Source: Torreya grandis
Lineage: Eukaryota > Streptophyta > Pinopsida > Cupressales > Taxaceae
Direction: 5' to 3'
Length of the DNA: 64,000 nucleotides
Assembly (NCBI GenBank): GCA_037957365.1
Contig: JARHVA010000639.1
Location: 4,176,001-4,240,000 of the forward strand
The notes under the pieces: generated by a model
Database searches by the model: none
What the model saw: the letters and a program-made list of their open reading frames with translations, nothing else
Told to the model about the DNA's origin: nothing
Translations under genes and position numbers: made by a program
Shown: positions 36,952 to 49,427 of the stretch, one piece after another
How the letters are laid out: each line of letters starts with the position of its first letter
Position numbering within the stretch: position 1 is the first letter of the stretch

Positions 36952-38348
36952 TGTAGACACCAAAATTGTGTCTACTCCTTGGTCAACTCCCCCTTGGTCC
37001 CCTTGGTCCGCTTTTAAACATTTCTAACCCATACGCTTATTAATTTAAAATAAATTACCTATTTTAAATTAATAACACCTCCCTTAACACCTCACCATGG
37101 ACACATCACCCTTGACACCTCACCCATGACACCTCACCTTGGATTCCTTGCCCTTGGATACCCTCATTTATCAACCTATGACTAATCATTCCAACTCTCT
37201 CACTAATCCTCACACCTATTAAACCTACCTTCAACTGTTTAACCACGGCAGCTAAACTCGGCAGATGGAAGAATGGGAAAAAGGCTAAAAATAGCCCTTT
37301 TTCCCATTCTCTAGCCACTAATGTCAGTTAACCATCGACTGATGCTGGCAGTGTCGCTGACATCAATTACTTAAAACCAACTTGTAGGCCGAATGGAAAA
37401 CTAATCACAACCTGCGCGAACGTGAATTATCTTGCTCTAGGTTCTGAGTTCTCTTGCTCCTCAACTCTTTGCAAGCATCAGCATCCAAACAACACCCTCC
37501 AGGCTCAAAAACTCTACATCAGTCACTCCACACTGGATTGAAGGTTGCAAAAAGTCTCCCACAACAACCATAACAGAAACAGGTTTTTTGTACTTCTGGT
37601 TCTCTACCAAGAGCTAAGTATTTTTGCTAGTTTATATTTTCGTATTATTTTAAATAAATTTGGTAATCATTCCATTATCTAATTCTAGATACTATTGAGA
37701 CAACCTGACCTTCTTCTCAAAAAGGCTAAAAAGCCTTCCCTTCATCCTTATTTTCCTTTCACCCCTGTCCTCTACCTGGCCCCTTTTTCAGACCATATTC
37801 TCTACCCTGCAAATCTTGCACAACCCATTAAACTCCCACAGACATCCCAGAGCATTATGTTGACCATAAACAGACCTGAAACTCATCCAAAGCCCCATTT
37901 CCCCCACCGACGTCGGCATCTAGGCCCATTGCCCTTACCAACATCAACAACTTGACCAACCGACGCTGGTAGAACCACCGACATCGGTGACTATGACAAA
38001 CCGATAGTAAAATACAGGTACGCATTATTTCTATTTCTCTTGTTTATTCTTTCATTATTATCTTTATTCGACATTCTTTTTATCAACAAGTGGACTATCA
38101 TCCCTCAAGGAAGTCTTTGCACTTCTGGGACTGAGCTTTGCTTAGCAGTCCACCTTATATCTATCTAACATTTTTTGTGTTTGAGTCTTATTCTATCTAC
38201 AAGTGTCATCCTCCACAGCCAAAGATGAGCTCCTTCAATCATCTAGATAATGGTGTTCAACTTCATCCAGGTACGTTCAAACCCCTGACCATTACCTTTT
38301 AGTTTCTTATTTCTTTTGAATGTGACAAGCGAAAAATAGTTAGAAACA
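36952..38348 (+). repeat. 3' LTR of the Tat-like element
   Basis: 1397 bp, collinear with 23730-25126 without net length change. CGACATCGG-type motifs lie at about 37318-37380 and 37905-37995. The 86-residue ORF 37695-37955 is the counterpart of 24473-24733. Differences from the 5' LTR are mainly C/T and G/A. Confidence 0.95.
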
Positions 38349-38353
38349 ATTAA
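38349..38353. repeat. Target-site duplication ATTAA (right copy)
   Basis: Identical to 23725-23729. Confidence 0.93.
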
Positions 38354-39751
38354 ATTAATACAATAAAATTACTCATCTAAACAATAATCACACAAATAAA
38401 TTAATCTATTAAAACCAACACAATAAAAAATTTAAAAAATCTTATGCATGTAAAGTATGCATAAAAATTGACTTTCCTTGTATTAATCAAAGCATAATTA
38501 TAATCATTTTTCCTCACACACTACACCATATGAATATGAAGAACACAATTGAACTAATCTTATTCTCACCTATTGTGTGAAGTGTACATGAACCTAAAAA
38601 ACTAATCTATTTTGTTCATTTTTTCAATATTTCCCCAAGCTAAAATAAACTACCATCAAGTGCTAAATAATGAGCCTAAGGGGTATTTATAGGTTTTGTA
38701 TAACTACATAGCCTTTATATTTGTAAAGAGTATATTTTTTTATCCCTTTTGCAGATCCTGATGATGTCTAGTGGGTTTTAAGATGTCATGAACTCAAAGC
38801 ATCCTAAATCTTCCCCCATCTGTTTCCTTTGTTTCCTTGACCCCATACCATATGAACCCCTACACTAATGGAGGACACATTATTTATTGTTTGTCATTTA
38901 TTTTCAACACCCAAACTTAGGAATACATCTTCACTGACATAAACACCAAAAACATCCTTGGCCTTGGTTCATCCTTGTAAAAACCATATGATTATTTACT
39001 TATGAGTGCCTAACCAAGTTTATAAGTCTCACACATCTCACTTGTCTAGTGTGTGATACAAGAGCCTTTGTGTGATAAAATACTTAGTGTAATTTCCTAG
39101 GGTCAAAATTTGCCAATACTAAAATTTCCTCCCCCCATCAAACAAGGTTTCATGTTATGCCTATGGCACCTTTGTGATTTTATTTTTTAATATTTTGGCT
39201 AACTTATATTTCAATTCATATGTGAAACATTTACTTTGATCTCATGTTGCAATCACTAGCACCTTAACTTATTTCATCTTTTTATAAAGGTCTTCTATAC
39301 CTTACAGATCCTCTTTCTTCATGGATTCCAAAAACATCTTTCATTTTAAGAATAATTTATTATTGATAATTATTTTACATAATTATTTCTTTTAATACTA
39401 CCTTATCTTTGAATCTCTCAAAAATCTCATTTAGTTATGCATTTTTCTCAACGAGAGTTTCCTTGAACTATCATGATTCCCATATTAGTTGGATATTTTT
39501 TTAATACATATTTATCTTGATCAATGCATGCATCTACTTCCGACCACTTTTTTCTTCTCCTTTAGGGTGATCTTGTATAAAACAATTCCATTCTCTAAAA
39601 ATACTCATACACTTTTGTGGCCTCCTTATCATCTTCCTTCAATGAATTAATGTATGATACAACATCATCTATTATGCCCCTCTAAATATCACTTGTTTCA
39701 ATTAGTTTTTTCTCTTAAATACATTGCTCACTCAAATTCCCTAAGAGATAT
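38354..39751. other. Unassigned stretch between the Tat-like and Athila-like elements
   Basis: No domain recognised. On the minus strand a G-rich run (GATGGGGGGAGGAAA, plus-strand 39126-39140) resembles a polypurine tract, so part of this stretch could be an older minus-strand element interrupted on both sides. I could not identify its LTR pair. Confidence 0.4.
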
Positions 39752-40190
39752 TGATGAGTATTCTATATGACTCATCATATATCATATAAAGTATCCATAA
39801 GTGTTGTCTTTTAGTTATATATTACATTACATTTAATATTTAAGGTCTTATCTAAGTAGGAAATAAGTGCAATTGTCTTTTATTTTTATGTGATACATTT
39901 TTTACTCTCTATCTTGTCATTTGTGTCTAACTTGGATGAAATGAGTATAGTTTTGTATATAGAAACACATCCCTATGGAGGGATCATTTTTAGAAGTCAT
40001 CAAACAATTTTGGAAACCCTTTTTTGAAATAGTTTTGAAGATTTGGTGAAGAACACATCAAGCTCCAAAGATCTACAACTCTAAATATTCTATTAAGATG
40101 CTCCAAATATGCTTCAAAGACCTATACAATTGTACTCCAAAGATGCCTAGTTGTGCTATGAAGAAGCCTAGATAGATCATGTAGATCAAG

Positions 40191-40231
<41 letters not shown>

Positions 40232-41337
40232 ATAGTAATGGTGTAAAATGATCCAGATATAAATGTATTTCTATTTTTTTAAATCAGACATAATCTCTTT
40301 GGATCTATGATAGTTATTCTTGATCTATTATTAGTTGAGTCAGTTCCAATGCCTTCTTATAAGCATGGTATCTAATTCTTAGATCTTTTATTTTGAATAA
40401 GCAGATTTGGTTATTTAGATCACCAATTTTTTTAATTTGTGAATAGTTGTTGAGATGTGATTTAAATACATGTCTCCGTCTCATTCTAGATAATCAATGA
40501 ATAGATGGTGATCATAAATTAGATAATAGATAACAAAATCATTCAAGTGTAATTTACTGTATCTATATATGTTCTTCTGATAATGAAATAAATTTCAGCA
40601 TTCATTTTCATTACTGAGTAAAATTTGATCCTTTCTAAGGAAGAGTAAGGGCCCACTTCTCTCTGAAGATCAAGATAAATTGGTATTTTTAGTTTATAAT
40701 TTAAAAATATATTTATTTTGATTCAGGTATAATTTATTTTACTACAAATTGTGATTTCCATCTTCAACACTTTTCCTTTCAAATCAAAGTGTGAATTTAC
40801 TTTTAATATGTGTTTCCATTTAATACAAAGGTTATTTCAATTTAATGTAAATGAGTTTCATTTACACAAAGTGTGTCTTTTAATTTCATAATAAGTAAAG
40901 TTTATTAACTCATATACATATTCATAATCTGTTAGGAAGGATTTTAAGTGATAATAGACAAAATTATCATAGTCCAAAATATCACACTATCTTATCTAAT
41001 TGGGTAAATCGAGTGAGGACACCATAATGTCTTATGCCATATGTTTAAGTTCTGGATGTTGATATCGTGAATTGAAGAATCCTTTAACAAGGAGTGCCAT
41101 AGGAGATCTTTAGTTAATCAAACTTTCTAGATTTACCTTTTTGCAAACATAGAATTAGAGTCTTATTTATTTTCCTTAGTACTTAGACATTAAAAAATAG
41201 AGTAAAGCCCCCAAAAAATGAACTATTAACTCAAATATCCAATGATCTTATTCAATATAGCCTTGGACAGTAGCCCTAGTATAAAATGATACCAATCCAT
41301 TGATTAGTTAAATATGAGGTATAACAACAACTTATCA
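39752..41337 (+). repeat. 5' LTR of the Athila-like element
   Basis: Starts TGATGAGTATTCTATATG and ends 'acaacttatca'. It matches 49428-50614 and then 63242-63644. A (TA)n tract at 40193-40228 is much longer than the corresponding short TA stretch in the 3' LTR (about 49859-49880). Confidence 0.9.
40193..40228. repeat. (TA)18 microsatellite in the Athila-like 5' LTR
   Basis: A pure TA run. The homologous site in the 3' LTR has only broken, short TA sequence, so the expansion is specific to this LTR. Confidence 0.95.
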
Positions 41338-41341
41338 TTTT

Positions 41342-41359
41342 TGGCATCATTACCTGGGA
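41342..41359 (+). other. Primer-binding site of the Athila-like element (Asp tRNA type)
   Basis: TGGCATCATTACCTGGGA lies four bases after the LTR end. It matches the Asp-tRNA site of Athila/Tat elements (TGGCGCCGTTGCCGGGGA) with differences that are all transitions, as expected from decay of methylated CpG and CNG sites. Confidence 0.75.
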
Positions 41360-41399
41360 ACACTCTTAATCAATAAGTTTTAGTGAGATCCTATATTAG

Positions 41400-43430
41400 A
41401 GTTATATAGGAAAATTTCAAAAAACATTCATATACCCCAAAAATACAGAAAATAATCTAGAACTCATATTCATGATCCTCCCAAGAGATTCTCAAGGATC
41501 GTTTATCTCTAAAGGATCCCAAAAAATAAAAGAAGAGAGGATCTTATCCTTGTTGGAAAGATTAGGAAGTAAAAGAAAGGCAATTGAAAACTGTATACAA
41601 ACTTTTTTTGATTCATCTCCTGAATAAGGTTCATCCTCATAAATAGATTCTACAAGAAGAATTATATTCAAAACATCTCCTATAGGAAGAATCGATCCTA
41701 AAAATCCTCTTTTTGGAATAGTTAGATTTGACCCACAAGCTCTAGAATAAAAAGATCTAATCACTAATGAATATTATCTTCTTGAGGTAGACTGTAGGTT
41801 GAGAACTCAAGAAGAGAATATATATTGGATTGATAACCAAAGTTGGGAAGAAAATATGGGAGACAAACATGCACATGTGGAAAAATCTGATCAACAACCT
41901 CAATAGGATAGAAAATTTTCCTGTCCAATAACCTTAAGTCCCAATGATAGAAATTCCATGAAAAATATCTCACCATCTATTTTACCTAATTTTAGAGGTC
42001 AATCCTTAAAATATCTAGATTAGTTCCTTTTTAATTTCAGGTTCTCTACCAAACATATGACTATGTCATAGACAATAAAAAGTTGATGTTATTCTGATCT
42101 ACACTTAAGGATACAGTTATGAGATAGTTCATGGGCCTTAAGGGTAGTTTTATAATCACTTGGGATGAAATGTAAATTTAATTTCTTGACAAATATTAAG
42201 ATTATTGTAGATTTAGAGAACAAAAATAAGACTTTTTTAAGATCAAAGAAAATGAAGATGAAACCTTAGAAGATTACCTTGATAGGTTTATATTTACTCA
42301 TAAACAGAGTGGTTACCAACTCACTAAGGAGGTTGTCAAGATAGTATTTCTTACAGGCTTAGGTGATGATGCACATGATTCTTTGAATGTAATGGGAAAA
42401 GGTAACATTGACAAGTTAACCTTTTATCAGATTTAACATTGTGTACTAACTACTCTAAGATAAGACCTAACATAAGGAAATCAAGGTTAGGAAAATCACC
42501 TAAAATTGGCTAATTAATGAAAGGATTTTATAATTTTAAAACATATATTATAGTATAATTGACATCTACATTATATGGTCTCAAAGTAAAAGACAATGCC
42601 ACCAGCCTTGAATAATTATCAATATATTATCCTAGATGTAGACTCAAACATGCAAAAAAATATTATCCTTTGCATCAAATAGAGGTATGTGGTATTTTTG
42701 AACTAGACCATAATACCAAGAATCACAAACATATTCTTACCATGAGAAACCAAGTAAAATAAGAACTACATATAGTTGAGGAAGTGAAATTTATCCAAAG
42801 ATAAGGAAACCAATACTCCTAGCCTCAAAATCAATTTGGTCCAAGATTCCTCCCAATCTATGGATGACACCATGGGCTAGACAAGACACACCAACAAAAC
42901 CACATCCATGGGGTAATCAAGAATTTATTCTAAAGATGTGTGGAATGACTCAAAATCCTTCAGAATCATGGGCACAACAATAGAACCAACAACCACATTA
43001 GCTACAATAGTCACCACCTCAATAACTAAATCAACAATATCAAACATAGAGAAGGTTTATTATATAATAGGCTTTGATTCCTTCACAACCTCAACTACCA
43101 CCAATTAGATATTAGGTTAACCAACCATAATTACCTTCCCAACCAGTGGTAAATCCTAAAAATATGCAAAATATACCTATATATGGAGTTGATCAAGAAA
43201 GTATTATTTTAAGTGGTTCAACTAAGTGTAGTAATGTTTAGCTTATATCAAGGAAGGTAGAAGGGGATTCATCCATTACCATAACTTAAATATTGAATGA
43301 TGAAAACACTCATAAGTCACCTATAGTCTAAGAACCAAATGAAAAAAAGGTAAAAGCCAAAACTCAAACTACACAACCACAATTCAATATCCCCCTACTA
43401 TTCCATTTCCTAAGAGACTTAAATAAAAAA
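41400..43430 (+). pseudogene. Decayed gag of the Athila-like element
   Basis: The gag domain is readable at about 41980-42460, with KENEDETLEDYLDRF followed by IVFLTGLGDDAHDSLN and MGKGNIDKLTFYQI. This order (EDExLEDYLxRF, then IFLxGxxDD, then LNLMGxGD) is that of Athila-type gag proteins. After it comes a Gln/Pro/Asn-rich stretch (about 42780-43200) such as usually follows the knuckle. Many stops and frameshifts break it. Confidence 0.75.
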
Positions 43431-43639
43431 ACCTAAGGAGGATTCTAAATTGATGCATGGATTAAGAGAGATGATTTTTAGGAGCTATTAAGGATATTCC
43501 TGAATTGAATCAAATCATTAAAGGATTGTGCATCAAATCACTAGGAAGAAAAAAATAATATCCTACAATTATTTAGGTAATTGGATAAATTATTGATTTA
43601 TTATCAAGAAACATAATTGTTCCTAAAAATAGAGATCTT

Positions 43640-44040
43640 GGTAGTCTTGTGATGATTGTGACAATTGGGAACAATTCTATTCCAAATGTGCTTGTAGATC
43701 TAGGTGTCACCATCAACATAATGATTATCAACATAGTAGAATCTTTATCCTTCATAGCTTCAGCCTACCACTAAAATCTTTAAAATAGAAGATCAATCCA
43801 CTACTACCCTTGAAGGAACCATATAAAATGTTCCATCACCATAAAATCCTAGGAATACCTTATAGATTTCATGATTCTTCAACCTAAACCCAAGAGGTAG
43901 GATATCGAATCATTCTTGGAAGACCTTAGTTAGCTATAATTATAGAATGAATTGACTATAGATATGGAAACATGACCATTTATAATGGAATTCATGTCAA
44001 AGAAATATCTCTTTATCCACCTACTAAACCTTCACTAGGT
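43640..44040 (+). pseudogene. Decayed aspartic protease of the Athila-like element
   Basis: IPNVLVDLGVTINIM holds the active-site region with D-L-G (43697-43705), the form usual in Athila proteases. Some 70 codons later, ILGRP (about 43915) and then YRYGNMTIYNGIHVKEISLYPPTKP mark the end of the domain. Frames change several times between gag and RT. Confidence 0.78.
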
Positions 44041-44859
44041 CTTACTGAATAGATATGGGTGGATCAACCTAAACAAAACTAGACTAGTGTGTCTTCCTTA
44101 GCCATGGTTACCATAAAATAACATGTCCAAGAGTTGGAGAAAAAATAATAAAATATTTGGACCAATAAATCTAGGTTTGAAGTCCAATAGTTTAACTTCG
44201 AAGTCTAATAGCCTAGCTCTAAAGTCTGAAAGTCTAGATCCAAAGACTGATAGCTTAGATTTGAAGAATGATAGTTTAGATCCTAAGAATTAAATCTTAT
44301 ATCCAAATTTGAATAATAATTAATTTGAATAATTCAACTCCACTAACGAATACAATGTCATAAGTTCCCCAAACATGTTATCTGATCCATAAGATATATA
44401 GCAAGCCATTATTGACTAGGCTCAGAAATGGACATAATTCATTTTTACATGATTTTCATTGTCCATTGACCAATATGCTCTCCATAAGTGAAACCTTTTA
44501 AAATTAGTTAGATACACTTCACATGTTACTAACAAACATGTCTATTGAATGCTTTGATAGTGAATATAAATAGTTAAATTCCATTGCTCTAGGTACTAAA
44601 TAGATTGCAATCCAACCTGATAAATTATCAAATATCAATAGTTGCTTAACTAACCAACAAGAAAAAAAAAGTGTTTGATGTATTGGTACAACACAAAATA
44701 CTTCACTTGAGATTACAGTGATATGAAAGGAATACATCCTAGTGTCTGTACCCATCACATCTACATTACAGATGTTAGACTAGTAAGATAACCATAATGG
44801 AGAATTAACTTATCCTTGAACGAAATTGCAAAGAAAGAAATTTAAAAAACCATTGGATT

Positions 44860-45650
44860 TTGGTTTCATTTACCCCATATCTAATATTTAATGGGTTTCA
44901 ATTCTAGTCATTATGCCTAAAAATAATGGAAAATGGAGAGTTTGTGTAGACTATAGAGAATTAAATAAAGCCACTAGGAGAGACTACTTTCCTTCGCTTT
45001 TTATTGATCATGTTTTAGACAATTGGGTAGGAAAGTAGTATTTTTATTTATTATATGGATTCAACGGATACAATAAAATTAGAATATCCCCTAAATATCA
45101 AGATAAAACTACATTTACCTGACCTTAGGGAACATTTGCTTATATAGTCCTTCCTTTTGGATTTTGTAATGCACCTACTACCTCTTAGAGAGCAGTGTTA
45201 GCCATATTTTCTAATCATACAAATGATTATGTGGAAGTATACATAGATAATTTCACTATCCATGGCACTACATTTGATGAAACATTAAATTTTTTTGATA
45301 AAGTGCTTACTAAATGATAAGAACGCAAATTATATTTGATTCATGGGAAGTGTATCATAATGGTTGATGAAGGGATAGTCTTAGGACATCATATATCTTC
45401 TCAAGGAATAAAAGTAGATCCCAAAAATATTAGGGTAATTTCTAATCTCCCCATTCCTCAAACATAAACATATGTTAAAAAATTTCTTGGTCGTGTAGGA
45501 TATTACAAAAGATTTATTGAAGGCTTAAATAGTTGCACCTATGTTTTCTTTGTTAACAAAAGATAGTGAATTTGTATGGAATGATAAGTGTCAAAAATAT
45601 TTCAAAACATTAAATAAAAAATTCATGTCTGCTTCAGTTTTGAAAGGAAT
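44860..45650 (+). pseudogene. Reverse transcriptase of the Athila-like element
   Basis: From about 44905: VMPKNNGKWRVCVDYRELNKAT, FPSLFIDHVLD, YNKIRISPKYQDKTTFT, GTFAYIVLPFGFCNAPTT and VEVYIDNFTIHGTTFDE, the YxDD box with the second Asp changed to Asn (YIDN, 45240-45251). Then IHGKCIIMVDEGIVLGHHIS and GIKVDPKNIRVISNLPIP. EGIVLGH and the FxxHG/YG segment after YxDD are typical of Athila. Stops at 45026, 45119, 45125 and 45187 occur where TGG or CAG/CAA would be expected. Confidence 0.9.
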
Positions 45651-45659
45651 TAATTGGGA

Positions 45660-46012
45660 AAAGCCTTTTTCATATCTATATTGATGCTTCCAATAATACA
45701 CTAGGATTAGTTCTAGGACAAAGAGATGAGGAAGGAAAAATGTATGTCATTTATTATATCAACAAGAATATTACTCCTACAAATAAAAACTACACTACCA
45801 CAAAAAAGGAATTTATTGTTATTGTTTATACCATAAACAAGTTTAGGCATTACATTACTGATTATCAAGTATTTATCTATATATATCATTCAACTATTAA
45901 TTAATTAATGAATAAAATAATAGTAGTAGGGAGAATTATTAGATGGATACTACTATACCAGTTTGACCTTATGGAAGAACATGTTTATTTCACTAAGGCC
46001 AAATGATCTTTA
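45660..46012 (+). pseudogene. RNase H of the Athila-like element
   Basis: After a frame change: IYIDASNNTLGLVLGQRDE, VIYYINKNI, NYTTTKKEFIVIVYTINKFRHYITDYQVFIY and, near 45940-46005, RIIRWILLYQFDLMEEHVYFTKAK. The first catalytic Asp (IDAS) is present. The domain ends abruptly at about 46010. In a complete Athila element an integrase of over 1 kb would follow; here non-coding sequence follows instead. Confidence 0.8.
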
Positions 46013-46690
46013 CAATAGACATCCAATAAAAGAGTGCTGAAAACCAGCAAATGGTGGTTCTCCTCCCTTCAAAAATTTAAAAAATTAGAAAAAATTAAAA
46101 AAATAAAAAATTATTGAAAAGTGAAAACTATAAATGACACTTTTCAGAAGAAACTTCTACAATAAACATGATTTTTTGTCTTGTCAGCTTACTTTATCTT
46201 CTCAAAAAAAATTATCCTTGTAGGACACATGACAAATTTATGAGATAAGCATGGATTTGTATAACAAAGTTATAATTTTACTTCTTTCCCAAAAGGTTAG
46301 GCTTTTTCTATTTTATGTTCTACATGTATAACCATTAAGTAGACAACACTTTTCAAATGGATAAGTTCACTTGATGCCACATGGACGTGATTAAAGTTGG
46401 TACCATCTTTGAATTTCAAAATTTGATGTGAATTTATTCTAAAATATCTTTTCAAAAAATAGGAATTGAAGTGGAAATCATTGTGATTATTATTTCACAT
46501 TCTACCTTATAATTTCTTATATCACATCATTGATAGTGACCCTAAAAAGTGTTTTCTCATTAAAAATACACATCCTCCAAAGTGTTTGACCATAATTTCA
46601 TGACATGACCTTCATTTTTTATTCATTTTTGCATCACATCCCAATTTCCTTGCCTTTATCTATACTCTATACAATTTCTAGCTCAATTTT
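46013..46690 (+). other. Spacer after RNase H; integrase not found
   Basis: No HHCC zinc finger, DDE core or GPY motif is visible in any frame between the RNase H and the next coding-like segment. The A-rich stretch at 46070-46120 and the rest look like the non-coding spacer normally found after integrase. A deletion of integrase with its junction near 46010-46025 is the simplest reading. Confidence 0.6.
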
Positions 46691-46699
46691 TCATTACGC

Positions 46700-49412
46700 A
46701 AGAAGGCTTTTGAAGAGTAATGTGAATAGCTCTAAATATAGTAGGTAACAAAGAGAAATGTGAACTAGAGTCAATAGATGCGCTACTACAAGATGAATTA
46801 TCTAGGGATATTTTTGACATTATAGGATGGCTAAATTTTTTGGCATCATTTTAGGGTTTTCAAGAACATATTTTCCAAGAATTGTTATAAAATTTTGATA
46901 AGGATCATTCTTTTGTTTGAGGTGAGCATACTCTATTGGATTTGTCTATGATTAGTTCACTTTATATAATTCCTAAATAGGTTGTGTTTATCACTAATAA
47001 ATATAATTTTATCAATTTAATTCAAATATTCATTGATAGAAATGAGTTCTATCCAAATCTAGCTAAGTCCCAAAAGGCATGGCCAAAGGAATCATTTGTG
47101 ATAGTGTTCCACTACCATGGCATAATTTCACCTATTAGGTCATGAAGTATCTCACATTTTATGGGTAATTCACTATGGTCTATGGAGATACCATACAGCT
47201 TCTCATTCATTTGAGGAAAGGAACCACCAAACCAAAATGATAGGTAATCCTACCATCCTTTATTCAATATGATATAATTAATGTATCTCATAAATAAAAA
47301 ATGGGAACTAGTTCAATCAAACATCATGGTTTAACTCACCACATCTATCGGAATAATTTTTTAAAGAAACCTAAAGGTAAAAAAACCTAGTCCTCATTTA
47401 TGAAAAAATCATCTCAAAACCTTAGTATGAAATCACCATGTCTTATTTATCCTCCTCCCACAAAAACACAAATAGAATAAGGTATATCTTTAGGTATATA
47501 TTTTTCACCTTATCTCTAAAGATGTTGCATTGAAGGTCAAAAATAAAAATGGGGGTTTCTTCAAAAAACCTTAATCCACTAGTTAAACCCTGATGTAATC
47601 ATTAGCTAATTCTCAGGAGAAAGAAGAAGGTGATGTATAGGTTGCTAAAATTTTGGGAAGTTTAAGATCTCCTATATAAGTTATGGATGTTGAATAAATA
47701 GTTGAAGAAGAAAACCCTCCATAATAAATTGTAATTAAAGAATAAACCCATGAATAAGAAATTATAGCTAAAAAAGAAGAAAGACCTTTGCCCTATAAAG
47801 TCAACAAGGGAAAAAATACACTTATAGAAGAAGCCTCATCTTCTCCCCAACTTGTTCATGAAGATGATGAGTTTCAAAATGCCATGACTCTATCTTGAAA
47901 TGAGGAAATCATTTGACAACAACAGGTAGAGTTAGATTTTCTTAGATTGACACTGCAAGTTAAGAAACAAACTATTTCTAGTTTGGAAAGAAGACATGAA
48001 GATTCTATATTTCAAGTTAGGGAATAAGAAGTAATCATTATAGTAGTTAATGTTGAGCATACTAGAATACATAATCAATTGTTTTCCTAGTCTCATTAAC
48101 TGAGCACCTTACATAATTCCCTTATAAATAAGGATGCCCAAATTGCTAGTTTACAAAATGTTATTGCTGGTAAGGATACTCAAATTAATAATTTACAACA
48201 TTTTATTATTTTTAAAATTGCATTTCTTGCTAAACAAACTACTTGTTTACAAGAGATAACAAATCAAAATGCTAAGTTACAAGCTTCCTTACAAGCTATG
48301 AAGAGGGAAACTAGGGAAATAGTTGCACAAACCAAAGGACATAAAAGGGCTATTCCTTCTTTCCCTCTACCACTTATAAAATGATTTCAGTTTTGAATAA
48401 AGATCAACATAAAATTTAGAAATTGGAAGAATAAAATTCCAAGATTAAAGTTGAGTCTCAATAGCAGTTGCAGAAAGCTCAAACTTCTATTCAAAATATA
48501 TATGAAATTGTTAAAAAATTGTTATCTTGTAAACAACCTTATTCTTTTTATGTTCTATTTATTCATAAAAATTTCTACAAGTAGTAAATGCAGTTGATTT
48601 ATCTTGGTTTTCCCCATGTTATTGATGATGAGCATATGTTTATGGATGCCTTTTTTAAAATTACCATAGAAAGATAGGATCAAGTTTATGAGTTTTATCA
48701 TTTTAACATGTTGCTAGGTTACCAATCTAGATTTTTAGTGAACTTATTTGAATGGGAAACACAATTACATGATTTCCTTTCTATCATGAGAAATTAGATG
48801 GATTGGGATCAAACACACAATATATTCCTTAAATTATAGAATATTATAGGTTTGTGCATGAGACCTCAATTTTCAAAGCCCCATAAACTTCTTACTACTT
48901 TCTAGCCTATGTATCATATGTACATGAAAAATAAATATCATGAATTTTTGAAAGAAAATGTAGTAACTTTCATAGATTTTATGAGGTAGCATTTCACCAG
49001 CTCCATCAATGCAACTATGGTTAGGTGGGAGACTTTCCCTATTGCTTTATAATCTAGGGAAGTTATGAGTCCCACCACCATCAAGTGGAGTCTTTAGAGA
49101 GCTCAAGAAGTTGTTCAAATTATCACTTAGCTCTTAGATTAAGGAGGATCAGATGTGTTGATTGGTATGAGATTTTTGCCACCTATTCTTTTTTGTCTTA
49201 TGTCTCCCTAGAAAAATTGGCATAATAAGGTAGAAATAGAATTTTAGGCATGGCTACATATAGTGATAAGATATTTGGGATTTGTACTAGAAAATCATCA
49301 TGATTGGGGGAACCACTTCCAAATCTATGATATCAGTCAGTGGTTGAAATCTAGACTCTTGGATTGAAGAATAGTTCTCTAAATAGTTTGCAAGAGGACT
49401 TGTAAAAGGTAA
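46700..49412 (+). pseudogene. Decayed third ORF of the Athila-like element (coiled coil; env-like position)
   Basis: Coding character is seen in one frame at about 46700-48380, interrupted by stops, e.g. DELSRDIFDIIGWLNFLA, KSQKAWPKESFVIVFHYHG and, at 47920-48330, a long heptad-like stretch (QVKKQTISSLERRHED, SLINKDAQIASLQNVIAGKD, LQEITNQNAKLQASLQAMK). A second frame covers 48588-49412 (MQLIYLGFPHVIDDEHMF start, end CKRTCKR with TAA 49410-49412). The final stop lies two bases before the polypurine tract. In Athila elements this place holds an envelope-like ORF. I do not recognise the family, and the coiled coil is an inference from periodicity. An insect- or virus-type envelope is not claimed. 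Confidence 0.5.
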
Positions 49413-49413
49413 A

Positions 49414-49427
49414 ATGTGGGGAAAAAA
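49414..49427 (+). other. Polypurine tract of the Athila-like element
   Basis: ATGTGGGGAAAAAA directly precedes the 3' LTR start at 49428. Confidence 0.85.

Larger units (their letters stand above)
23730..38348 (+). mobile_element. Complete-length Tat-like Ty3/gypsy element, 14.6 kb
   Basis: Bounded by identical-length LTRs (23730-25126 and 36952-38348, 1397 bp each, TG...CA) and a perfect 5-bp target duplication ATTAA. Order: LTR, primer-binding site, leader, gag with two CHHC knuckles, protease, reverse transcriptase, RNase H, archaeal-type RNase H, integrase, 2.2 kb of 3' non-coding sequence, polypurine tract, LTR. The second, archaeal-type RNase H between the first RNase H and integrase is the known hallmark of the Tat lineage (which includes Ogre-type elements). 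In-frame stops show that this copy is dead. LTR differences are mostly transitions; I count roughly 20 in the first ~330 bases. It is likely the youngest large element here. Confidence 0.95.

Noticed and set aside
46700..49412. Host gene captured by the Athila-like element
   Set aside because: Possible, but no host protein family was recognised, and the position fits the element's own third ORF; left as an open finding rather than a call.
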